Notes: generated by a model not told the origin, from the sequence alone. A stretch of DNA of 64,000 bases from an uncultured Paracoccaceae bacterium (GCA_947489445.1 CANLDN010000007.1:124001-188000); one strand, 5' to 3'. Positions 36,781 through 47,109 are shown, counted from the first letter of the stretch. Program-made: numbers and translations.

Positions 36781-36854
36781 CACGTCACCCCTGACTTCCA
36801 CCAAGGGTTTGTATCAAATTCCGCCTCCGAGTCCAAGGATTCGCGGTAATCCAT
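36780..36854 (-). CDS. possible 24-residue peptide coupled to the DUF4177 gene
   Basis: A reading frame starting at ATG 36854 encodes MDYRESLDSEAEFDTNPWWK plus four more residues (ending GVT). Its stop shares a base with the DUF4177 start (TGATG), the junction type used by true gene pairs in this genome. No clear ribosome binding site is visible and the frame stays open further upstream, so this is only a candidate small gene or leader peptide. Confidence 0.35.
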   Translation of the reverse strand: MDYRESLDSEAEFDTNPWWKSGVT

Positions 36855-36951
36855 CGTTAACAGGTTCTGTGTCCACCGTGCGTTGGGGTCCGACGTTTTG
36901 CCGACGCGCCCTGGGTGCAGCCCAGCAAGGCCGACGACATGCAGACCGGGG

Positions 36952-38463
36952 CTACAGCCCCAGTTTTGCACTCACAATCTGGTTGACCGCCGCCGGATTC
37001 GCCTTGCCACCGGTCGCCTTCATCACCTGCCCGACAAACCAGCCCGCGAGCTTTGGATTGGCTTTGGCTTTTTCAACCTGTGCGGGGTTTTCCGCGATGA
37101 TCTTATCGACCTCAGCCTCAATCGCGCCGGTATCGGTGACCTGTTTCATGCCTTCGGTTTCAACAATTTCGGCCGGATCGCGACCTGTGGTGTAGCAAAT
37201 CTCGAACACGTCCTTTGCAATCTTGCCAGAGATATCACCGGACTTGATCAACCCGATCAGCGCGCCCAGTTGAGCGGCTGAAACCGGGCTTTCCTCAATG
37301 CTGTGATCTTCTTTCTTCAAACGACCGAACAGTTCGTTGATGACCCAATTCGCGGCAAGTTTTCCGTCTTGTCCGTCAGCCACTCTTTCAAAGTATTCCG
37401 CATTTGCGACCTCTGCCGTCAGAACAGATGCGTCATAGTCCGATAGCCCGAAGTCACTGATAAAGCGCGCTTTCTTCTGATCAGGAAGCTCCGGCAGAGC
37501 CGCCTTGATGTCATCAACCCATTCCTGTTCAATTTCAAGCGGCAGCAGATCGGGATCAGGGAAATAGCGGTAATCATGCGCTTCTTCCTTGGATCGCATC
37601 GACCGTGTTTCGTTTTTGTCGGGATCATAGAGGCGGGTTTCCTGCACCACTTCTTTACCATCCTCAACCAGTGCAATCTGCCGCTCTGCCTCGACCATGA
37701 TCGCCTGCTGAATGAACCGCATAGAGTTCATGTTCTTGATTTCGCAGCGCGTCCCAAGATGCGAGAAATCCTGTGTTTCCTGATATTTCTCATAATCGCC
37801 GGGCTTGCAGATCGACACGTTCACATCCGCCCGCAAGTTCCCGTTTTGCATATTCCCGTCGCAGGTGCCCAGATACCGCAGGATCTGGCGTAATTTCAGG
37901 ACATATGCAGCGGCTTCTTCCGGGCCGCGAATATCCGGACGGCTGACGATCTCCATCAAGGCAACCCCGGTTCGGTTCAGGTCAACGAACGACATAGTCG
38001 GGTCCATATCGTGAATGGATTTACCGGCGTCCTGTTCCAGATGAATACGTTCAATCCGCACCTTGCGCGCCAGACCATTGCCCAGTTCAACCAAAACCTC
38101 ACCCTCACCGACGATCGGGTGGTAAAGCTGGGAAATCTGATAACCCTGCGGCAAATCAGGATAAAAATAGTTTTTGCGATCAAAGGCCGACACCAGATTG
38201 ATCTGCGCGTTCAAACCCAATCCGGTTTTGACGGCCAGTGCCACGCATCCTTCGTTGATCACCGGCAACATGCCCGGCATGCCTGCATCAACAAAGGCCA
38301 CATTGCTGTTTGGTTCGGCCCCGAATTGGGTCGAAGCGCCAGAAAACAGCTTGGCTTTGGTAGCGACCTGCGCATGGACTTCCAACCCAATGACAAGTTC
38401 CCAGTCACTGGTCGCACCAGCGACGACTTTGGGGGCGGGGGCGTCGTAGGTCAGATCAAGCAT
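36952..38463 (-). CDS. gatB: Asp/Glu-tRNA(Asn/Gln) amidotransferase subunit B
   Basis: A 503-residue subunit of GatCAB, which converts misacylated Glu-tRNA(Gln)/Asp-tRNA(Asn). [43 protein letters not shown] and the [13 protein letters not shown] region are diagnostic; the C-terminal helical and YqeY-like tRNA-binding domain ends ...[13 protein letters not shown] 38463 removes three residues. The gatC and gatA genes are not adjacent. A GGGGC-TGTA-GCCCC hairpin overlaps the stop codon. Confidence 0.96.
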   Translation of the reverse strand: MLDLTYDAPAPKVVAGATSDWELVIGLEVHAQVATKAKLFSGASTQFGAEPNSNVAFVDAGMPGMLPVINEGCVALAVKTGLGLNAQINLVSAFDRKNYFYPDLPQGYQISQLYHPIVGEGEVLVELGNGLARKVRIERIHLEQDAGKSIHDMDPTMSFVDLNRTGVALMEIVSRPDIRGPEEAAAYVLKLRQILRYLGTCDGNMQNGNLRADVNVSICKPGDYEKYQETQDFSHLGTRCEIKNMNSMRFIQQAIMVEAERQIALVEDGKEVVQETRLYDPDKNETRSMRSKEEAHDYRYFPDPDLLPLEIEQEWVDDIKAALPELPDQKKARFISDFGLSDYDASVLTAEVANAEYFERVADGQDGKLAANWVINELFGRLKKEDHSIEESPVSAAQLGALIGLIKSGDISGKIAKDVFEICYTTGRDPAEIVETEGMKQVTDTGAIEAEVDKIIAENPAQVEKAKANPKLAGWFVGQVMKATGGKANPAAVNQIVSAKLGL

Positions 38464-38605
38464 CCGGCACATCCTTTGGCGTGGTTTATGCGGGGTTTAA
38501 AAGAAGGCGCTCGCAGCTTCAAGTGAACAAGCGCTTTGGCTGAAAATCGCCGGGTCAGGGCAGGCTGGCTTGAGGTCGGACTGTGGTGTTGGCACCTTAG
38601 ATGAC

Positions 38606-39403
38606 ATGAAAATTCTACCCTTCATCCTGTCGCTTGCGCTGGCTTGCGGCACAGCCCAAGCCAATCCGCTGGCAGAGCGTCCGACATCGCGTAGCGAAGC
38701 AATGATAGCACACTTGGCATCAGTGAAGCCACTGGCGCGACCGCTGCATATGCTGCGTTACCCTGTCGTGATCGAGACCCGTACCCCGGATGTAAGACCG
38801 ATTGCCCGTGTCAGGTTTCAGCCAGGGGCCCGTTGGGATTTTAAAGATAACGGTCCGGTTTGGACCCGTGCCGCGATGGCCGCCATTTCAGCACAAGACG
38901 ATGTGCTGACCAAAATCGTGCCGCGGGATATTGATACATGGTGCCCCGGCTACGAAAGCGCGTCGCCTGCGTTACGCCGGGCGTTTTGGGTGGGAATGAT
39001 GTCGGCGCTGTCCAAACATGAAAGCACCTATCGCCCGACTGCCGTGGGTGGCGGTGATTTGTGGTATGGATTGCTGCAGATTTACCCCGACACGGCTCGC
39101 CGTTACGGGTGCCGCGCACAGACCGGTGAGGCGCTGAAGGATGCGGCTGATAACCTTAGCTGTGCGGCGCGGATCATGGCGGTGACCGTTGCGCGGGACA
39201 ATGCGATAGCTGTTAATGATGGGCGCTGGCGTGGGGTGGCGGCAGATTGGGGCCCGATGACAAACCGAAGTAAAATCAATGAGATGTCCGCATGGACCCG
39301 CAGCCAGAGCTATTGCGTGCCGCTTGAAGCCGTACGCCCGATTGCCCGATCTACTCTGCCTGTGGCCGTTTCAACCATGACCGCGACGCCGCCACAAGAT
39401 TGA
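38606..39403 (+). CDS. periplasmic lytic transglycosylase (SLT fold)
   Basis: A 265-residue secreted protein with signal peptide (MKILPFILSLALACGTAQA). The domain from about residue 130 has the SLT motif SKHESTYRPTAVGGG, whose Glu is the likely catalytic acid, then WYGLLQIYPDTARRYGC. Cys residues (DTWCPGY, YGCRAQ, LSCAA, SYCVPL) may form disulfides. It should cleave glycan strands of peptidoglycan. Its end overlaps the convergent acyltransferase gene by 53 bases. Confidence 0.85.
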   Translation: MKILPFILSLALACGTAQANPLAERPTSRSEAMIAHLASVKPLARPLHMLRYPVVIETRTPDVRPIARVRFQPGARWDFKDNGPVWTRAAMAAISAQDDVLTKIVPRDIDTWCPGYESASPALRRAFWVGMMSALSKHESTYRPTAVGGGDLWYGLLQIYPDTARRYGCRAQTGEALKDAADNLSCAARIMAVTVARDNAIAVNDGRWRGVAADWGPMTNRSKINEMSAWTRSQSYCVPLEAVRPIARSTLPVAVSTMTATPPQD

Positions 39404-40220
39404 CGGCTGGCGCATCCTTGCCGCCAAGTGCCAGCGTAGCACGGCGCAACATTTCGATCCCGTCTTGCGCATTCCTGGGCATTGCAGCGGCTGACAGCGG
39501 TTCACCCACCGTCACTCTAAATGGTTGTTTGGCCTTGTTCAGCGTCTCGTGAAACAGGGTGATGTCCCGCAACGTCGGGTGCATCAGATCGAACAGATAA
39601 AACAGCACCGAATTGCGCGCCTGAATGTTCACCGGGATTATGGGCAGATCGAATTTCCGCGCGAGCATCGCCGCTGATGCCATCCAAGGTCGCTCAAACA
39701 GGCGCAGCCCTCGCCGTTTTGCCAAGCGGCCAGAGGGAAATATGACACCCAATCGCCCCTGATCAGTCGCTTGGCGGACATAGGCCATCGTTTCGCGGGT
39801 TTTGGCATGGCTGCGCTGTTCTTTGCGCCATTCAACGGGGGCAATCATGCTTTCCATCTGAGGGAAGACACGCAGAATATCACGGTTGGCAAAGAAATAT
39901 GCGTCGGGCCGTACCCGCGAGATCAGATGATGCAGAATGATCCCGTCGGCAATACCCGTGGGATGATTGGCGACGATTAATGCAGGTCCGTGGGTAGGGA
40001 TATGGGCAAGACCGCTGGCGGTCACCGTCTGCGCAAGTCGGTTTCCCATGATGCCCATAATCTGATCAGCTGGCGCGCCTTCCAACGATTTGGCGATGCT
40101 GATCGTGGCGTCATACGCCAGCATCTTGTGCAGGCTACGGCGCGCAGCGCGGATGCCAGGGTGATCACTGTAGAGCCACGGCGCGCGTTCAGCGATCAGC
40201 GGATCAATACGATGTTCCAT
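39351..40220 (-). CDS. PlsC-like lysophospholipid acyltransferase
   Basis: A 289-residue protein of the LPLAT superfamily. VANHPTGIADG is the acyltransferase active-site block (His with Asp six residues later, as in the hemolysin-like LPLAT branch), and IFPSGRLAKRRG corresponds to the FPEGTRS-type phosphate-binding block. Likely roles are phospholipid or ornithine-lipid acylation; the substrate cannot be assigned. No membrane helix is obvious. Confidence 0.85.
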   Translation of the reverse strand: MEHRIDPLIAERAPWLYSDHPGIRAARRSLHKMLAYDATISIAKSLEGAPADQIMGIMGNRLAQTVTASGLAHIPTHGPALIVANHPTGIADGIILHHLISRVRPDAYFFANRDILRVFPQMESMIAPVEWRKEQRSHAKTRETMAYVRQATDQGRLGVIFPSGRLAKRRGLRLFERPWMASAAMLARKFDLPIIPVNIQARNSVLFYLFDLMHPTLRDITLFHETLNKAKQPFRVTVGEPLSAAAMPRNAQDGIEMLRRATLALGGKDAPAVNLVAASRSWLKRPQAE

Positions 40221-40323
40221 GATTTATAAATGGACATGGTTCCGTAACATTTCCACGACATGATGCGCATTGCTATGGCAGGCGCGAAATGATGCGGCTT
40301 TTCATGGTCCGGTTCGGCAAGGT

Positions 40324-42921
40324 TTAGCCGAGGATGCGTAGCACCATCTCGTTTGTATCTGGGGACAGGTTCGGCGTCGCAGCAATGCTTCCCAACGCGT
40401 CGCGCATTTTGCTTTGCCGGTTTGCGTCATAGCGTTTCCATGTTGAAAAAGCCGCTGACAAACGGGCCGTGGTCTGCGGGTTGATAGGGTCGAGTTGAAT
40501 GAGCCAATCGGCCAAGGTGTCGTAGCCCTTGCCTGATGGGTGGTGAAAGCCAGCTGCGTTCTGGCCCAATGTGCCGAACACGGCACGGAACCGGTTGGGG
40601 TTCTTGATGTCAAACGCAGCATGTTGTGTCAGTTCATTAGCAACATCCGCCGCCTTATCCGGCCCGGCACAGGCGACCTGCATACCGAACCATTTGTCCA
40701 TTACCAGCCGATCATGCCGCCATTGTTGTTCAAAGGCAGTCAACGCATCGGCCCCTTTCTCAATCCGCAAAAGTGCTGTTAGCGCGGCCAGCTGCTGGGT
40801 CATGTTATCTGCGGTGGCGTATTGCTGACGCGCCTGCCGTCCGCCATCCAATCGGCACATGAGGGACAGAGCGGCGTTGCCCAGTGATCGTTTGCCCGCT
40901 GAAACCGGGTCCGGTCTATAGGGGCCTGTCACCGTCATATCGGCGTAAACACGCGGCAACATATCCTGCAAATGCTGGGCGATATGCAGCTTCAACGCCT
41001 CATGTGCGGTATAGATGGCAATTGGGTCGGGGATTTCGCCGGTATCGACAAGCGCTTGTGCTGTGTCGTCTTCGGTGGGCAGGTCCACCACACGTGCGCG
41101 GAATGCCGGATCAAGGGTGTCGTCACGCAGTACCGCAACCAAACCATCAAGATAGGCCGCGTCAGGTATCGCATTGTCGCGCACCATGCTGACCAGCACA
41201 TCCTGCGCCAAGGTGCGGCCAGCGTCCCATTTGTTGAACGGATCGGTGTCATGGGCCAGCAAGAAGGCGCGTTGCGCGTTGGTTTGTGCATGTTCAAGGA
41301 TTACAGGGGCCGAGAAATCCCGCAGGATCGAAGGGACAGGCTTGCCCGCAAGGCCATCAAAGCTAAAACTTTGCTCTGCTTGCGTCATCTCCAGCATTGT
41401 TGTGGGGCGGATTTCATCACCGTTGTCGTTCATCAATCCAACGGCAATGGGGATCACCATGGGTCGCTTGTCGGGCTGGCCTGGTGTTGGTGGCGTATGT
41501 TGTCGCAGTTTCAGCGTGTAGGTGCCGTTTTCGTAGTCTTCTGCAACACTGACGCGCGGTGTGCCTGCCTGACTGTACCACTGCGCAAATTGCGTTAAAT
41601 CGCGGCCGGTGGCATCCTCAAACACTTTGAGCCAATCCTCAATCGTGGCCGCATCGCCATCATGCCGGTCGAAATAGAGGTCGAGTGCCTTTTTGTAAGC
41701 GTCTTCTCCAACCAAACGCTTGAGCATCCCAATGATCTCGGCCCCTTTTTCGTAGACAGTGACGGTGTAGAAATTGTTGATTTCGACAAAGCTCTCGGGT
41801 CGCACCGGATGGGCAAGGGGGCCGTTATCCTCTTGGAACTGACGCGCGCGCAGGACAACCGCGTCGTCGATGCGTTTGACGGCGTGGCTGCGCATATCGC
41901 CTGTGAATTGTTGGTCGCGAAAGACGGTCAGCCCTTCCTTGAGGCACAGTTGGAACCAATCCCGGCAAGTGATCCGGTTGCCGGTCCAGTTATGGAAATA
42001 CTCATGCGCGATGATCGCCTCGATCCGTTCGAAATTGGCATCAGTTGCCGTTTCGGAGGAGGCAAGAACAGCCGCGGAGTTGAAAATGTTCAAGCCTTTG
42101 TTTTCCATCGCGCCCATATTGAAGTCATCCACGGCCACAATGTTGAAAATGTCCAAGTCATATTCCCGGCCATAGACGTGTTCGTCCCATGTCATGGACT
42201 TTTTGAGCGCCTCCATGCCAAACGCGCATTTGCCTTCATCGCCAGGACGCACCCAGATATTCAACGCGACATCCTTGCCGGACATGGTGGTGAATCGGTC
42301 GGGGTGGTTGACCAAATCACCGGCGACCAGGGCGAAAAGATACGCAGGCTTGGGCCAAGGATCGTGCCATTCGGCCCAGCCATCGCCCTGACCGGTGGGG
42401 TTGCCGTTGGACAGCAAGATGGAATGTGGCCCGTCACCGGGTACTTTTTGGCCATTGGATAGGATGGCGGGTTGCCCGCTTTCGATCCGCACCGTGAATG
42501 TGGCCAGCACATCGGGACGATCAGGATAGTAGGTGATCTTTCGAAACCCCTCGGCTTCGCACTGGGTGCAATACATGCCGTTTGAGATGTAAAGCCCTTC
42601 AAGGGCCGTATTGGCCGACGGGTTGATTTCAACCTCGGCCTCCCAGATGAACGGTTCGCGCGGTGCGCCGGTCGTCAGGATCCCGTCCCGTGTCATCGGC
42701 TTCCAGTCCTGCCCGTTGATTCGTGCCCAGAGCAGCGAAAGGTTTTCGCCATGCAACTCGAATTTGCCATCCGGATTGTCCGGGTTCGGGCGAAAAGCGA
42801 TGCGCGATATGACCCTTGTTTTCGTCGGATGAAGTTTAAAGGTTAGATGCACGTCGTCCACAAGGTAGGCCGGCGGTGTATAATCCTTAAGATAGATCGT
42901 CTGTGGTGCGGCATCTTTCAT
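40324..42921 (-). CDS. pepN: aminopeptidase N (M1 family)
   Basis: An 865-residue zinc aminopeptidase of the bacterial PepN class. GAMEN (270-274) binds the substrate amino group; HEYFH (306-310) plus Glu329 in CLKEGLTVFRD bind zinc. The long helical C-terminal domain (about 530-865) matches the full-length type. ATG 42921 is chosen; a start at 43014 would add 31 residues in the divergent promoter region. Confidence 0.96.
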   Translation of the reverse strand: MKDAAPQTIYLKDYTPPAYLVDDVHLTFKLHPTKTRVISRIAFRPNPDNPDGKFELHGENLSLLWARINGQDWKPMTRDGILTTGAPREPFIWEAEVEINPSANTALEGLYISNGMYCTQCEAEGFRKITYYPDRPDVLATFTVRIESGQPAILSNGQKVPGDGPHSILLSNGNPTGQGDGWAEWHDPWPKPAYLFALVAGDLVNHPDRFTTMSGKDVALNIWVRPGDEGKCAFGMEALKKSMTWDEHVYGREYDLDIFNIVAVDDFNMGAMENKGLNIFNSAAVLASSETATDANFERIEAIIAHEYFHNWTGNRITCRDWFQLCLKEGLTVFRDQQFTGDMRSHAVKRIDDAVVLRARQFQEDNGPLAHPVRPESFVEINNFYTVTVYEKGAEIIGMLKRLVGEDAYKKALDLYFDRHDGDAATIEDWLKVFEDATGRDLTQFAQWYSQAGTPRVSVAEDYENGTYTLKLRQHTPPTPGQPDKRPMVIPIAVGLMNDNGDEIRPTTMLEMTQAEQSFSFDGLAGKPVPSILRDFSAPVILEHAQTNAQRAFLLAHDTDPFNKWDAGRTLAQDVLVSMVRDNAIPDAAYLDGLVAVLRDDTLDPAFRARVVDLPTEDDTAQALVDTGEIPDPIAIYTAHEALKLHIAQHLQDMLPRVYADMTVTGPYRPDPVSAGKRSLGNAALSLMCRLDGGRQARQQYATADNMTQQLAALTALLRIEKGADALTAFEQQWRHDRLVMDKWFGMQVACAGPDKAADVANELTQHAAFDIKNPNRFRAVFGTLGQNAAGFHHPSGKGYDTLADWLIQLDPINPQTTARLSAAFSTWKRYDANRQSKMRDALGSIAATPNLSPDTNEMVLRILG

Positions 42922-43024
42922 CGCGCGATCCTTTGATGTTTGGCAGTATGCTAGGGGGCTGGCGGGGAATGCGCTACCGCGATTGCAGTGCCGCGGGAAC
43001 AAAATCTGATACAAATTTTATTCG

Positions 43025-43045
43025 CAAAGATTTTGAAAATCTTTG
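43025..43045. promoter_or_regulatory. 21-bp perfect palindrome (candidate operator)
   Basis: CAAAGATTTT and AAAATCTTTG flank a single G. It lies in the divergent region between pepN and the small DUF2256 gene, 23 bases before the latter's ATG. It could be a regulator site for either gene or an RNA hairpin in the DUF2256 leader. Confidence 0.5.
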
Positions 43046-43067
43046 TCACCGCCATATCTGAAGCATC

Positions 43068-43205
43068 ATGCCAAAGATGCGCCGTAAATCCGACTTGCCC
43101 CAAAAGACATGCGCCACCTGTGGCCGTCCGTTTAGCTGGCGCAAGAAATGGGCAAAGGTCTGGGATGAGGTGCGTTATTGTTCGGAACGCTGCCGAAAAC
43201 GCTAA
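43068..43205 (+). CDS. DUF2256 zinc-ribbon-like small protein
   Basis: A 45-residue protein with [20 protein letters not shown] and [10 protein letters not shown]: two CxxC-type pairs (Cys15/18 and Cys38/42) that likely bind zinc, in a strongly basic context rich in Arg/Lys and Trp. This pattern matches the DUF2256 family; the function is unknown, with nucleic-acid binding a plausible guess from charge. The ribosome binding site (GAAG) is weak. Confidence 0.85.
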   Translation: MPKMRRKSDLPQKTCATCGRPFSWRKKWAKVWDEVRYCSERCRKR

Positions 43206-43311
43206 ATTGGTCACAAATTCTGACCGGGCTTGTTGCCTATAGGAAACTTTTCTTCTACGTCAGTTAAGAACGCGGGTGTGCCGCAGTATACCATGTCACA
43301 GGGTGATATTC

Positions 43312-45459
43312 ATGCAGGAACGGATCGAAAAACACGGGCTTCAGGTCGCAGTTGAGCTGGCGGACTTCATCGACACTCAGGCATTGCCGGGCACGAATGT
43401 CGCGCCGGATGTGTTCTGGTCGGGATTTGCTGATCTGGTCGCGGAAATGACGCCGCGCAATCGCACGTTGCTGGAAAAACGTGACAGCCTGCAAGAGCAG
43501 ATAGATGCTTGGCATGTGGAACGCCGCGGGCAGCCACATGACCGGACCGCGTATGAGAGTTTTTTGCACGAGATCGGCTATCTTGTTGAAGAGGGTGATG
43601 ATTTCGAGATCAGCACAACAGATGTTGACCCCGAGATTGCCAAAGTGCCCGGCCCGCAACTGGTGGTGCCGATCACCAATGCCCGCTTTGCCCTGAACGC
43701 TGCCAATGCCCGCTGGGGAAGTCTTTATGATGCGTTCTACGGGACGGATGCGATGGGTGTGCAGCCTCCCAAAGGCCCGTATGATCGCGGTCACGGTGCC
43801 CGTGTGGTGGCGCGTGCCCGTGTTTTTCTGGATGAGGCTTTCCCGATTGAGGGCGCGAGCCACGCCGATGTTGCCCGCTACTACGTGCATGACGGCGCGT
43901 TGTTGATTGATGACAATCCATTGCGCGATCCCGCCCAGTTTGTCGGCTATCGTGGCAACCCAAAAGCGCCGGATGCGGTGTTGTTGGTTAATAACGGACT
44001 GCATGTGGAGCTCGTTTTTGACCGTGCGCATCCGATTGGCAGCCGGGATCAGGCGTTGTTGGCCGACGTCCGGTTGGAAAGTGCTGTGTCCGCGATCATG
44101 GATTGTGAAGATAGCGTCGCTTGCGTGGATGCCGAGGATAAGGTGCTGGCATACGGTAATTGGCTGGGGCTGATGCAGGGCAATCTGACGTCCGAGTTCC
44201 AAAAGGGCGGCAAGACCATGACCCGCCGTCTGGCGGATGATCCTGTCTACACGGGCCCGGATGGCAGCCGCCTGAAGCTGAAGGGGCGTGCGTTGCTTTG
44301 GATTCGCAACGTAGGCCATCTGATGACGAACCCGGCCATTCTGGATGCCAATGGCGACGAGGTTTTTGAAGGGCTGATGGATGCGGTCGTGACGACGCTG
44401 ATCGCCATGCATGACCTTAAACGGGATGGCGGCAATTCGGATCGAGGATCGGTTTATGTGGTTAAGCCCAAGATGCATGGGCCGGATGAGGTCGCCTTTA
44501 CCAACGATATCTTTGCCGCCGTAGAGGATGTGCTGAGCCTGCCGCGCTATACCGTCAAGATCGGGATCATGGATGAGGAGCGGCGCACGACTGTGAACCT
44601 TAAGGAATGTATCCGCGCAGCCAAGTCGCGGGTGGCGTTCATCAATACCGGGTTTCTGGACCGGACGGGCGACGAAATTCACACCTCCATGGAAGCTGGC
44701 CCGTTTAGCCGTAAGGATTTTATCAAGCGTAAACAATGGATTGGCGCTTATGAAGATCAGAATGTCGATATCGGGTTGGAATGTGGCTTTTCCGGTCGCG
44801 CCCAGATCGGCAAAGGCATGTGGGCGATGCCGGATCTGATGGCCGCGATGCTGGAGCAGAAGATTGGACATCCGCAATCAGGCGCCAATTGTGCCTGGGT
44901 GCCCAGCCCGACGGCGGCGACATTGCATGCGCTGCATTACCACAAGGTCGATGTCATGGCGGTGCAGGACAAGCTGCGCAAAGGCGGGCGGCGGGCCTAT
45001 GTGTCGTCTATTCTGGACATTCCCCTAGCGCAGTATCAGCGCTGGACGGACGCACAGAAGATTAAGGAAATTGAGAATAATGCCCAGGGTATTCTGGGCT
45101 ATGTGGTCCGTTGGATCGATCAGGGTGTCGGCTGTTCCAAGGTCCCGGATATCAACGATGTTGGTCTGATGGAGGACCGTGCGACCTGCCGGATTTCCAG
45201 TCAGGCCTTGGCCAATTGGCTGCATCATGAGGTCGTCAGCGAGGCGCAGGTCATGGAAGCGATGCAAAAGATGGCTGCTGTTGTGGATGGTCAGAACGCT
45301 GACGATCCGGCCTATCGCCCGATGGCCCCCGGCTTTGACGGGATTGCGTTTCAGGCAGCCTGTGATCTGGTGTTCAAGGGACGCATTCAGCCGTCGGGTT
45401 ACACCGAACCTGTATTGCATCAGCGCCGGTTGGAACTGAAAGCGCAGCGTAATCACTAA
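43312..45459 (+). CDS. glcB: malate synthase G
   Basis: A 715-residue enzyme condensing glyoxylate with acetyl-CoA to malate. Family features: the N-terminal [39 protein letters not shown] with catalytic acidic residues, [28 protein letters not shown] and [13 protein letters not shown] [14 protein letters not shown] 43312 follows an AGGGTGA site. The long G isoform (with the extra alpha/beta insert) rather than A type is indicated by length. It is followed by a GlcG-like gene. Confidence 0.96.
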   Translation: MQERIEKHGLQVAVELADFIDTQALPGTNVAPDVFWSGFADLVAEMTPRNRTLLEKRDSLQEQIDAWHVERRGQPHDRTAYESFLHEIGYLVEEGDDFEISTTDVDPEIAKVPGPQLVVPITNARFALNAANARWGSLYDAFYGTDAMGVQPPKGPYDRGHGARVVARARVFLDEAFPIEGASHADVARYYVHDGALLIDDNPLRDPAQFVGYRGNPKAPDAVLLVNNGLHVELVFDRAHPIGSRDQALLADVRLESAVSAIMDCEDSVACVDAEDKVLAYGNWLGLMQGNLTSEFQKGGKTMTRRLADDPVYTGPDGSRLKLKGRALLWIRNVGHLMTNPAILDANGDEVFEGLMDAVVTTLIAMHDLKRDGGNSDRGSVYVVKPKMHGPDEVAFTNDIFAAVEDVLSLPRYTVKIGIMDEERRTTVNLKECIRAAKSRVAFINTGFLDRTGDEIHTSMEAGPFSRKDFIKRKQWIGAYEDQNVDIGLECGFSGRAQIGKGMWAMPDLMAAMLEQKIGHPQSGANCAWVPSPTAATLHALHYHKVDVMAVQDKLRKGGRRAYVSSILDIPLAQYQRWTDAQKIKEIENNAQGILGYVVRWIDQGVGCSKVPDINDVGLMEDRATCRISSQALANWLHHEVVSEAQVMEAMQKMAAVVDGQNADDPAYRPMAPGFDGIAFQAACDLVFKGRIQPSGYTEPVLHQRRLELKAQRNH

Positions 45460-45464
45460 GGGGC

Positions 45465-45482
45465 GGTGGATCGGGATCCACC
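45465..45482 (+). other. intercistronic hairpin between glcB and glcG-like gene
   Basis: GGTGGATC (45465-45472) and GATCCACC (45475-45482) pair perfectly around GG. No T-run follows, so it more likely sets mRNA stability between the two genes than ends transcription. Confidence 0.55.
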
Positions 45483-45499
45483 TTACGGGAGACAGAAAA

Positions 45500-45928
45500 A
45501 TGGCAGAGATATCATCGAGTAAAGCGCGGACCATTATCCGCAAGGCATTGGCCAAGGGCCGTGAGATGGAGTTCAAACCTCTGTCAGTGGTCGTGTTGGA
45601 TGCGGGCGGCCACGTGAAAGCGTTTGAGCGCGAAGACGGTGCCGCGCCCGGTCGGTTCGCGATTGCCCATGGCAAGGCTTATGGCGCCGTGATGCTGGGC
45701 ATGGCGGGCACAGCACAGATGGCACGCGCCGAGCAGCAGGCCTATTTCATGGCCGCGGTAAACGGCGTTTACGGCGGGCAGGTCGTCCCCGTTCCGGGCG
45801 GTGTTTTGGTGCGTGACAAGAAGGGTGCCGTGATGGGCGCTGTTGGTGTCACAGGCGATACGTCTGACAATGATGTTGTTGCAGCCATGGCAGGCCTTGA
45901 CGGGGCCGGATTGGTCGGCGAGGCGTAG
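45500..45928 (+). CDS. GlcG/HbpS family protein
   Basis: A 142-residue protein with the GlcG/HbpS (DUF336) fold: VVVLDAGGHVKAFEREDGA, SKARTIIRKAL, and the Gly-rich PVPGGVLVRDKKGAVMGAVGVTGDTSDND. Members occur in glycolate/glyoxylate operons with unclear role; some bind heme or cobalamin. Location 40 bases after malate synthase supports a glyoxylate-linked role. A GGGAGA ribosome site precedes it. Confidence 0.88.
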   Translation: MAEISSSKARTIIRKALAKGREMEFKPLSVVVLDAGGHVKAFEREDGAAPGRFAIAHGKAYGAVMLGMAGTAQMARAEQQAYFMAAVNGVYGGQVVPVPGGVLVRDKKGAVMGAVGVTGDTSDNDVVAAMAGLDGAGLVGEA

Positions 45929-46071
45929 CATTCGGTTCGGTATTGCCTAAATCATTGGCTAAACGTCAGGATCATAGCATGTGCGATACTGTGGACCGTG
46001 TTGTGCGCATTGACGGCCTTCCGCTGGTTGGTGTTTGGCTGTAATACGGTCAAAACCTGAATGGAGTTTTC

Positions 46072-46839
46072 ATGCCCCGGCCTGTGATTGGCATTATCGG
46101 CAACAGCTATTTGATCAACGATCAGTATCCGGCCCACGCAGCCGGGCAAATGAACGCCCAAGCCGTGGCGGAAGTGTCGGACGCGCTGCCCCTGATTATC
46201 CCCACGGACCCTGCGGTTGTGACGGTGCCGGAGTTGATGGCGGTCTGTGACGGGTTTCTGTTCACTGGCGGGCGCCCGAATGTGCATCCTGAGGAATATG
46301 GCGAGGCTGCGACAGATGCGCATGGTGCTTTTGATCGTGAACGTGATCGCATCGCGCTTGATCTGATCCGGGCCTGTGTGGCCCAAGGACAGCCGATTTT
46401 CGGAATTTGCCGAGGTTTTCAAGAGGTTAATGTCGCGATGGGTGGGACGCTCTACCCGGAAATTCGCGATTTGCCGGGCCGTGACAATCATCGGATGCCC
46501 CCTGATGGAACGCTGGAAGAGAAATTTGAGCTGCGTCATGCGGTGACATTTTCGGAAGGTGGCCCGTTTCATCAATTGATGGGCGCGCGTGAGGTGATGA
46601 CCAACACGCTGCACGGGCAGGGAATTAAACAGCCGGGTCCGCGCATCGTCATTGACGGTCATGCGCCGGACGGGACGCCAGAGGCGATTTATGTGGCCGA
46701 CGCACCGGGGTTCACGTTGTCGGTGCAGTGGCATCCGGAGTGGAATGCCGCTGATGATCCGGTGTCGCGGCCTCTGTTTGCGGCATTTGGAGCGGCGTGT
46801 CGTGCGTGGTCGGCCGGGGCGTTGCGCAAGGCGGGCTAA
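46072..46839 (+). CDS. class I glutamine amidotransferase-like hydrolase (peptidase C26, PuuD-like)
   Basis: A 255-residue enzyme with the catalytic nucleophile in GICRGFQEVN (Cys113) and the His/Glu pair in QWHPEW (His221, Glu223). The family includes gamma-glutamyl-gamma-aminobutyrate hydrolase of the putrescine pathway; FTGGRPNVHPEEYG and NTLHGQGI fit that group. No other putrescine gene is adjacent, so the substrate is uncertain. Confidence 0.88.
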   Translation: MPRPVIGIIGNSYLINDQYPAHAAGQMNAQAVAEVSDALPLIIPTDPAVVTVPELMAVCDGFLFTGGRPNVHPEEYGEAATDAHGAFDRERDRIALDLIRACVAQGQPIFGICRGFQEVNVAMGGTLYPEIRDLPGRDNHRMPPDGTLEEKFELRHAVTFSEGGPFHQLMGAREVMTNTLHGQGIKQPGPRIVIDGHAPDGTPEAIYVADAPGFTLSVQWHPEWNAADDPVSRPLFAAFGAACRAWSAGALRKAG

Positions 46840-46922
46840 GCAACGTTCGGTGGGCCCCGAGCACGGCTTTCGGGCAAATCGCACGTATTGCCGGTTAATA
46901 GCTGCGTTTATTGATAAATTCG

Positions 46923-46969
46923 GCATGTGTTTTCTATGCAGAACCCATGCGGAAACCATGCGCATGATG
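46923..46969 (-). repeat. 47-bp intergenic element with phased GCATGG units (copy B)
   Basis: On the minus strand this reads like copy A at 8135: GCATGG, GCATGG and GCATAG at 11-base spacing followed by AAAACACAT. It lies between two genes on the plus strand (46839 end, 47110 start), with TTAA-containing flanks as in copy A. Confidence 0.8.
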
Positions 46970-47109
46970 ATGTGCATCGGGGCTGATTAACGCAGCGCGC
47001 GGTCGCGGGTGTTGAGATTTGGTTAATGCGGCTGAGGGTTGATTTTCGTCAATATGCCACCGCTGGTTGATGTCATGGTTGCGCCAGTTTAACAGATGCG
47101 GAGCCTGCC

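Noticed and set aside
43264..44877. 537-codon minus-strand open frame opposite malate synthase
   Set aside because: Antisense shadow of a well-conserved GC-rich gene; His/Arg-rich composition and no recognisable domain.
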